Made by a program: the position numbers and the translations under genes
Assembly: GCA_002083565.1 (NCBI GenBank)
Contig: MSXM01000063.1
Coordinates: forward strand, 1-16,744
DNA from: Nitrospira sp. ST-bin4
GTDB lineage: Bacteria; Nitrospirota; Nitrospiria; Nitrospirales; Nitrospiraceae
Direction: 5' to 3'
Length of the DNA: 16,744 nt
In this document: piece by piece, positions 13,415-16,744 of the stretch
Position numbering within the stretch: position 1 is the first letter of the stretch
Layout of the letters: the number at the start of each line of letters is the position of its first letter
The notes under the pieces: model-generated
The model's input: only the letters and a program-made list of their open reading frames with translations
Told to the model about the DNA's origin: nothing
The model's database searches: none

Positions 13415-14629
13415 ATGACACGCAAACCGATCAAGAAAATTGTCCTGGCCTATTCAGGCGGGCTCGACACCTCCGTTATCTTGAAATGGCTGCAAGAAAC
13501 GTATGACGCCGAGGTTATCGCCTTCTGCGCCGATCTCGGCCAGGGCGAAGATCTGCGGGCCATCAAAGCCAAAGCGCAGAAGCTCGGCGTGAAGAAGGTG
13601 TACGTCGAGGATCTGCGTGAAACGTTTGTGAAAGACTACGTGTTCCCGATGTTGCGCGGCAACGCCATGTATGAAGGCTGCTATCTGCTGGGCACCTCCA
13701 TCGCCCGCCCGCTGATCGCGCGCCGGCAGGCCGAGATCGCCCTGAAAGAAGGCGCCGAAGCGGTCTCGCACGGCGCAACAGGCAAGGGAAACGATCAGGT
13801 GCGATTCGAGCTGACCTATACGGCACTCGCGCCCGGCCTGAAAATCATCGCCCCCTGGCGCGAATGGACGATGCGGTCAAGGCGCGAATTGATCGAGTAT
13901 GCGGAGCGGCATGGCATTCCGATCACCGCGACAAAAGCCAAACCCTACAGCATGGACCTGAACCTCTTCCATATCAGCTATGAGGGAGGCATTCTCGAAG
14001 ATCCCTGGTCGGCCCCGCCGGATGAAATATTCCAAATGACGGTCTCCCCGGAACAGGCCCCGAACAAGCCGCTGGAAGTTGAGATTGAGTATGTTGCCGG
14101 CAACCCCGTGGCCGTCGACGGCAAAAAAATGAGCCCGGCGACGCTCCTGGCCCATCTCAATAAGCTGGGCGGCGCACATGGAATCGGTCGAGTCGATTTG
14201 GTCGAGAATCGCTATGTCGGCATGAAGTCTCGCGGGGTCTACGAAACACCGGGCGGCACGATTCTCCATGTCGCCCACCGGGGGCTTGAATCCTTGACGA
14301 TGGACCGTGAAGTGCTTCACTTCCGGGACAGCTTGATCCCGCGGTACGCCGATCTTATCTACAACGGCTATTGGTTCAGTCCTGAGCGTGACATGATCCA
14401 GACGGCGATCGATGCCGCCCAAAAAGATGTGAGCGGCACGGCGCGCGTCAAGCTGTACAAGGGCGGGTGCACGCTTGCCGGCCGTAAATCCAAGAATTCC
14501 CTCTATCGTTTGGACATCGCCACATTCGAAGAGGACGAAGTCTACGACCAAAAGGACGCGGAGGGATTCATTCGCCTGAACGGGTTGCGATTGAAAATCA
14601 GAGCTCAGCGGAGGAAGGCTTCAACCTGA
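13415..14629 (+). CDS. argG: Argininosuccinate synthase ArgG
   Basis: Joins citrulline and aspartate with ATP to give argininosuccinate. The ATP pyrophosphatase loop A-Y-S-G-G-L-D-T-S is at residues 12-20. Other family blocks are G-A-T-G-K-G-N-D-Q-V-R-F-E, the W-R-E-W run, A-K-P-Y-S-M-D-x-N, and G-R-V-D-L-V-E-N-R-x-V-G-M-K-S-R-G-x-Y-E-T-P-G-G. At 404 aa the length is standard for the family. It lies 12 bases after argF and its stop overlaps the argH start by one base (TGATG). No residue loss is seen in the motifs. Confidence 0.98.
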   Translation: MTRKPIKKIVLAYSGGLDTSVILKWLQETYDAEVIAFCADLGQGEDLRAIKAKAQKLGVKKVYVEDLRETFVKDYVFPMLRGNAMYEGCYLLGTSIARPLIARRQAEIALKEGAEAVSHGATGKGNDQVRFELTYTALAPGLKIIAPWREWTMRSRRELIEYAERHGIPITATKAKPYSMDLNLFHISYEGGILEDPWSAPPDEIFQMTVSPEQAPNKPLEVEIEYVAGNPVAVDGKKMSPATLLAHLNKLGGAHGIGRVDLVENRYVGMKSRGVYETPGGTILHVAHRGLESLTMDREVLHFRDSLIPRYADLIYNGYWFSPERDMIQTAIDAAQKDVSGTARVKLYKGGCTLAGRKSKNSLYRLDIATFEEDEVYDQKDAEGFIRLNGLRLKIRAQRRKAST

Positions 14630-16041
14630 TGGCGACGGCAAAACAAACCCGCCGGACATCCGCCGCTTCCGGCAAGGCCTGGGGAGGGCGGTTTCGCGAG
14701 AATACGAACCGGCTCGTCGAAGCCTTCACCGTTTCGGTGGCAGTGGATCGGCGGCTCTATGCCCATGACATCCAAGGAAGCATTGCGCATTGCCAGACAC
14801 TCGGCAAAGCACGCGTGCTGTCACCCCGCGAAACGAAAACCATTGTGCGCGGGCTTACCCTGGTCAAGGCGGAGCTGGACCGGGGGCGGTTCAAGTTTAC
14901 GCCCCACGACGAAGATATCCACATGGCGATTGAACGGCGGTTGACCGAACTGATCGGTCCCTTGGGCGGCAAGCTGCATACGGGCCGGAGCAGAAATGAT
15001 CAGGTGGCGCTGGACATTCGACTCTATCTCCGGGACCGACTCGACCGGCTGACTGAGCAGTGCGCGGAATTTCAGCGCGTCTTGCTCGCCCAGGCACATG
15101 CGAATCTTCCGATCGCAATGCCCGGCTATACCCACTTGCAACGGGCGCAGCCCGTCCTGTTTGCCCATCATCTGCTCGCCTATGTGGAGATGGTCGATCG
15201 GGACAAGGGACGTTTCCGCGATGCCAAAACCAGACTCAACGTCATGCCGCTCGGGTCAGGAGCCTTGGCCGGAACGAATTATCCGGTAGATCGGCGATAC
15301 ACAGCCAAGCTGCTGGGTTTCCCGGCAGTGACGGCCAACAGCATGGATGCGGTATCCGATCGCGACTTCATGATCGAAACGGCATCAGCCTTATCCATTG
15401 CAATGATGCATTTGTCCCGGCTCAGCGAAGAGCTGATCCTCTGGGCATCGCAGGAGTTCCGGTTCGTCGAGTTGCCGGACGCATTTTGCACCGGCAGCAG
15501 CATGATGCCGCAGAAAAAGAATCCCGATGTCCCCGAGTTGGTCCGAGGCAAGACCGGGCGTGTCTATGGCCACCTCATGAATCTTCTCGTCACCCTCAAG
15601 GCCCTCCCGTTGAGTTATAATCGGGACTTGCAGGAGGACAAGCCGGCGCTTTTTGATGCGCTCGACACAGTAGAGGCCTCCCTGGAGGTCATGACCGAAT
15701 TGATGCGCCGCCTCAAGGTGAACCGGGACGTGCTCGCGCAGTCGTTAGAGAGCGGTGGTTTTCTTGCAACCGAATTAGCCGACTACTTGGTGGAACGCGG
15801 CGTGCCCTTTCGGGAAGCGCATGGAATCACTGGACAGATCGTACGGTCGGCGATTGAACAGGAGCGCGAGTTGACTGATTTTTCATTGCAGGAACTGCGC
15901 GTGTTCTCCGATCGGATTGAACGAGGAGTCTTCGCGCGATTGACCGTTTCGGCGGCAATCGACCGGAAGCGCCAGATCGGCGGAACGGCGCGTGGACGAG
16001 TAGAGCAACGGCTCAAAGAACTGGAGCGGTCACTCCGATGA
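14629..16041 (+). CDS. argH: Argininosuccinate lyase ArgH
   Basis: Splits argininosuccinate into arginine and fumarate, the last step of arginine synthesis. The fumarase/lyase superfamily signature G-S-S-M-M-P-Q-K-K-N-P-D spans residues 289-300, with S290 or S291 as the catalytic serine of the flexible loop. H-T-G-R-S-R-N-D-Q and Y-T-H-L-Q-R-A-Q-P are also present. The core begins at W-G-G-R-F; the preceding 18 residues are a basic, alanine/serine-rich extension, a little longer than usual. Total length 470 aa. It overlaps argG by one base and the downstream lipoprotein gene by four (ATGA). Confidence 0.98.
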   Translation: MATAKQTRRTSAASGKAWGGRFRENTNRLVEAFTVSVAVDRRLYAHDIQGSIAHCQTLGKARVLSPRETKTIVRGLTLVKAELDRGRFKFTPHDEDIHMAIERRLTELIGPLGGKLHTGRSRNDQVALDIRLYLRDRLDRLTEQCAEFQRVLLAQAHANLPIAMPGYTHLQRAQPVLFAHHLLAYVEMVDRDKGRFRDAKTRLNVMPLGSGALAGTNYPVDRRYTAKLLGFPAVTANSMDAVSDRDFMIETASALSIAMMHLSRLSEELILWASQEFRFVELPDAFCTGSSMMPQKKNPDVPELVRGKTGRVYGHLMNLLVTLKALPLSYNRDLQEDKPALFDALDTVEASLEVMTELMRRLKVNRDVLAQSLESGGFLATELADYLVERGVPFREAHGITGQIVRSAIEQERELTDFSLQELRVFSDRIERGVFARLTVSAAIDRKRQIGGTARGRVEQRLKELERSLR

Positions 16042-16274
16042 AACACCTCGCACTCATCGTCACAGCAGGCCTGGTGAGTTCCTGCGGTGTGGTAGGGGCG
16101 CCGGTTGCGCCGGAGACCGTCGGCGTGACGCCCACCATCGAATCGCAAAAGAGGCAGCATGAGGCCCAGACGGCGCAGCAGCGGGAAACGGCGGCTAAAT
16201 CCGAAGAGCCGGACCCTGCCCTGCTGGACCAGGATGAGCTCCTGCCGCCGTTGCGTCCGGTGGGCACGAGATGA
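16038..16274 (+). CDS. Small lipoprotein, LptM (YifL)-like, upstream of lysA
   Basis: A 78-aa exported lipoprotein. M-K-H-L-A-L-I-V-T-A-G-L-V-S-S-C gives a short signal peptide with a lipobox, acylated at C16. The mature start C-G-V-V-G-A-P-V-A-P resembles the C-G-x-x-G-P-x-x-x-P pattern of LptM, a small lipoprotein that helps LptD mature in the LPS translocon and is often encoded next to lysA or dapF. Here proline after the second glycine is alanine, so the match is partial. The rest is a hydrophilic, E/Q/P-rich tail. It overlaps argH by four bases. Identity as LptM is an inference from the motif and the lysA neighbour. Confidence 0.82.
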   Translation: MKHLALIVTAGLVSSCGVVGAPVAPETVGVTPTIESQKRQHEAQTAQQRETAAKSEEPDPALLDQDELLPPLRPVGTR

Positions 16275-16351
16275 GACGTACCGGCCTGATTCGCGCAAGT
16301 CGCGTGGATGAGCACTTTGACGGCTTGAACAAGGAATTTCAGCATGAATAA
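16271..16351 (+). CDS. 26-codon ORF bridging the lipoprotein gene and lysA
   Basis: The ATG overlaps the lipoprotein stop (ATGA at 16271-16274). The ORF runs 26 codons to a TAA at 16349-16351, just past the lysA ATG at 16344. It would carry ribosomes from one gene to the next. There is no separate Shine-Dalgarno and no recognised sequence. It may be only a by-product of a short intergenic spacer. Confidence 0.2.
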   Translation: MRRTGLIRASRVDEHFDGLNKEFQHE

Positions 16352-16744
16352 TTTCGAGTATCGCCACGGCGAATTATATTGCGAGCATGTGCCGGTCAGC
16401 CGCATCGCAAAGGAGCTCGGGACTCCCTGTTATGTCTATAGCCATGCCACGCTCGTCCGCCACTTCAAGGCATACGACAGTGCCTTCAAAAATATTCCCC
16501 ACATCGTCGCCTTCGCAATGAAAGCCAACTCCAATCTGGCTATCCTGCGATTGATGGCGAAAGAGGGCGGCGGCGCGGACATCGTGTCGGGCGGGGAACT
16601 GTTTCGAGCCCTCAAAGCAGGCGTGCCGGCTTCCAAGATCATCTTCGCCGGCGTCGGTAAATCGGCCGAGGAAATCCGCGATGCGTTGAAGGCGGACATC
16701 CTCATGTTCAACATCGAATCGTCCGCGGAGATCCACGCGATCAA
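16344..16744 (+). CDS. lysA: Diaminopimelate decarboxylase LysA (5' part, runs off the window)
   Basis: Catalyses the last step of lysine synthesis, decarboxylating meso-diaminopimelate with PLP. The visible 133 residues are the start of the alanine-racemase-like barrel. They include E-L-G-T-P-C-Y-V-Y-S near 24-33, the PLP lysine K60 in A-F-A-M-K-A-N-S-N, G-G-G-A-D-I-V-S-G-G-E-L, and I-I-F-A-G-V-G-K-S. AAGGA (16331-16335) lies eight bases before the ATG. The 69-base gap after the lipoprotein gene is the widest in this operon. The C-terminus is beyond the window. Confidence 0.96.
   Translation, partial: MNNFEYRHGELYCEHVPVSRIAKELGTPCYVYSHATLVRHFKAYDSAFKNIPHIVAFAMKANSNLAILRLMAKEGGGADIVSGGELFRALKAGVPASKIIFAGVGKSAEEIRDALKADILMFNIESSAEIHAI

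Noticed and set aside
13877..14551. Minus-strand open frame opposite argG
   Set aside because: Antisense to intact argG, with no ribosome binding site or recognisable protein.
1..16744. CRISPR arrays, rRNA, phage genes or toxin-antitoxin pairs
   Set aside because: No regularly spaced direct repeats, rRNA-like sequence, phage structural genes or recognisable toxin-antitoxin proteins were seen.

Overview
The window looks like chromosomal DNA of a Gram-negative, moderately GC-rich bacterium. The order argD-argF-argG-argH-small lipoprotein-lysA, the gene style and a short repeat with AGCCCGC termini all suggest the phylum Nitrospirota (Nitrospira-like). This taxonomy is an inference from memory of such genomes, not a computed result.

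Left part (1-4862), accessory in character. A two-gene minus-strand unit encodes membrane-anchored TPR proteins (1291-2784, then 249-1283). Upstream come a 413-base stretch with no convincing gene and a PilZ-domain protein (minus). Next is a degenerate 3' half of a Met-type tRNA, then a YnfA/UPF0060 membrane protein and an orphan four-helix membrane protein (both plus). A perfect 7-bp inverted repeat lies between the last two.

Middle (4951-11077). On the minus strand, ttcA (tRNA 2-thiocytidine synthesis) is preceded by a small ORF with a near-ideal ribosome binding site; its stop overlaps the ttcA start. Diverging from it is a tightly coupled plus-strand pair: a zinc metallopeptidase (HEAGH) and a D-Ala-D-Ala-ligase-like ATP-grasp enzyme. 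This is the best candidate in the window for an uncharacterised system. The pair converges on a small outer-membrane barrel gene. Between them sits a 194-bp MITE-like element with 19-bp terminal inverted repeats, placed exactly on the TA of the barrel gene's TAG stop. Then follow an unrecognised 160-aa protein (plus), gpmA (minus) and a zinc-ribbon membrane protein (minus), whose C-terminus may be frameshifted.

Right part (11213-16744) is a compact plus-strand amino-acid operon. argD, argF, argG and argH turn N-acetylglutamate semialdehyde into arginine (argD makes acetylornithine; argF, argG and argH convert ornithine onward to arginine). A small LptM-like lipoprotein follows, then the 5' part of lysA (last step of lysine synthesis). 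Most junctions abut or overlap by 1-4 bases, which suggests co-transcription and translational coupling.
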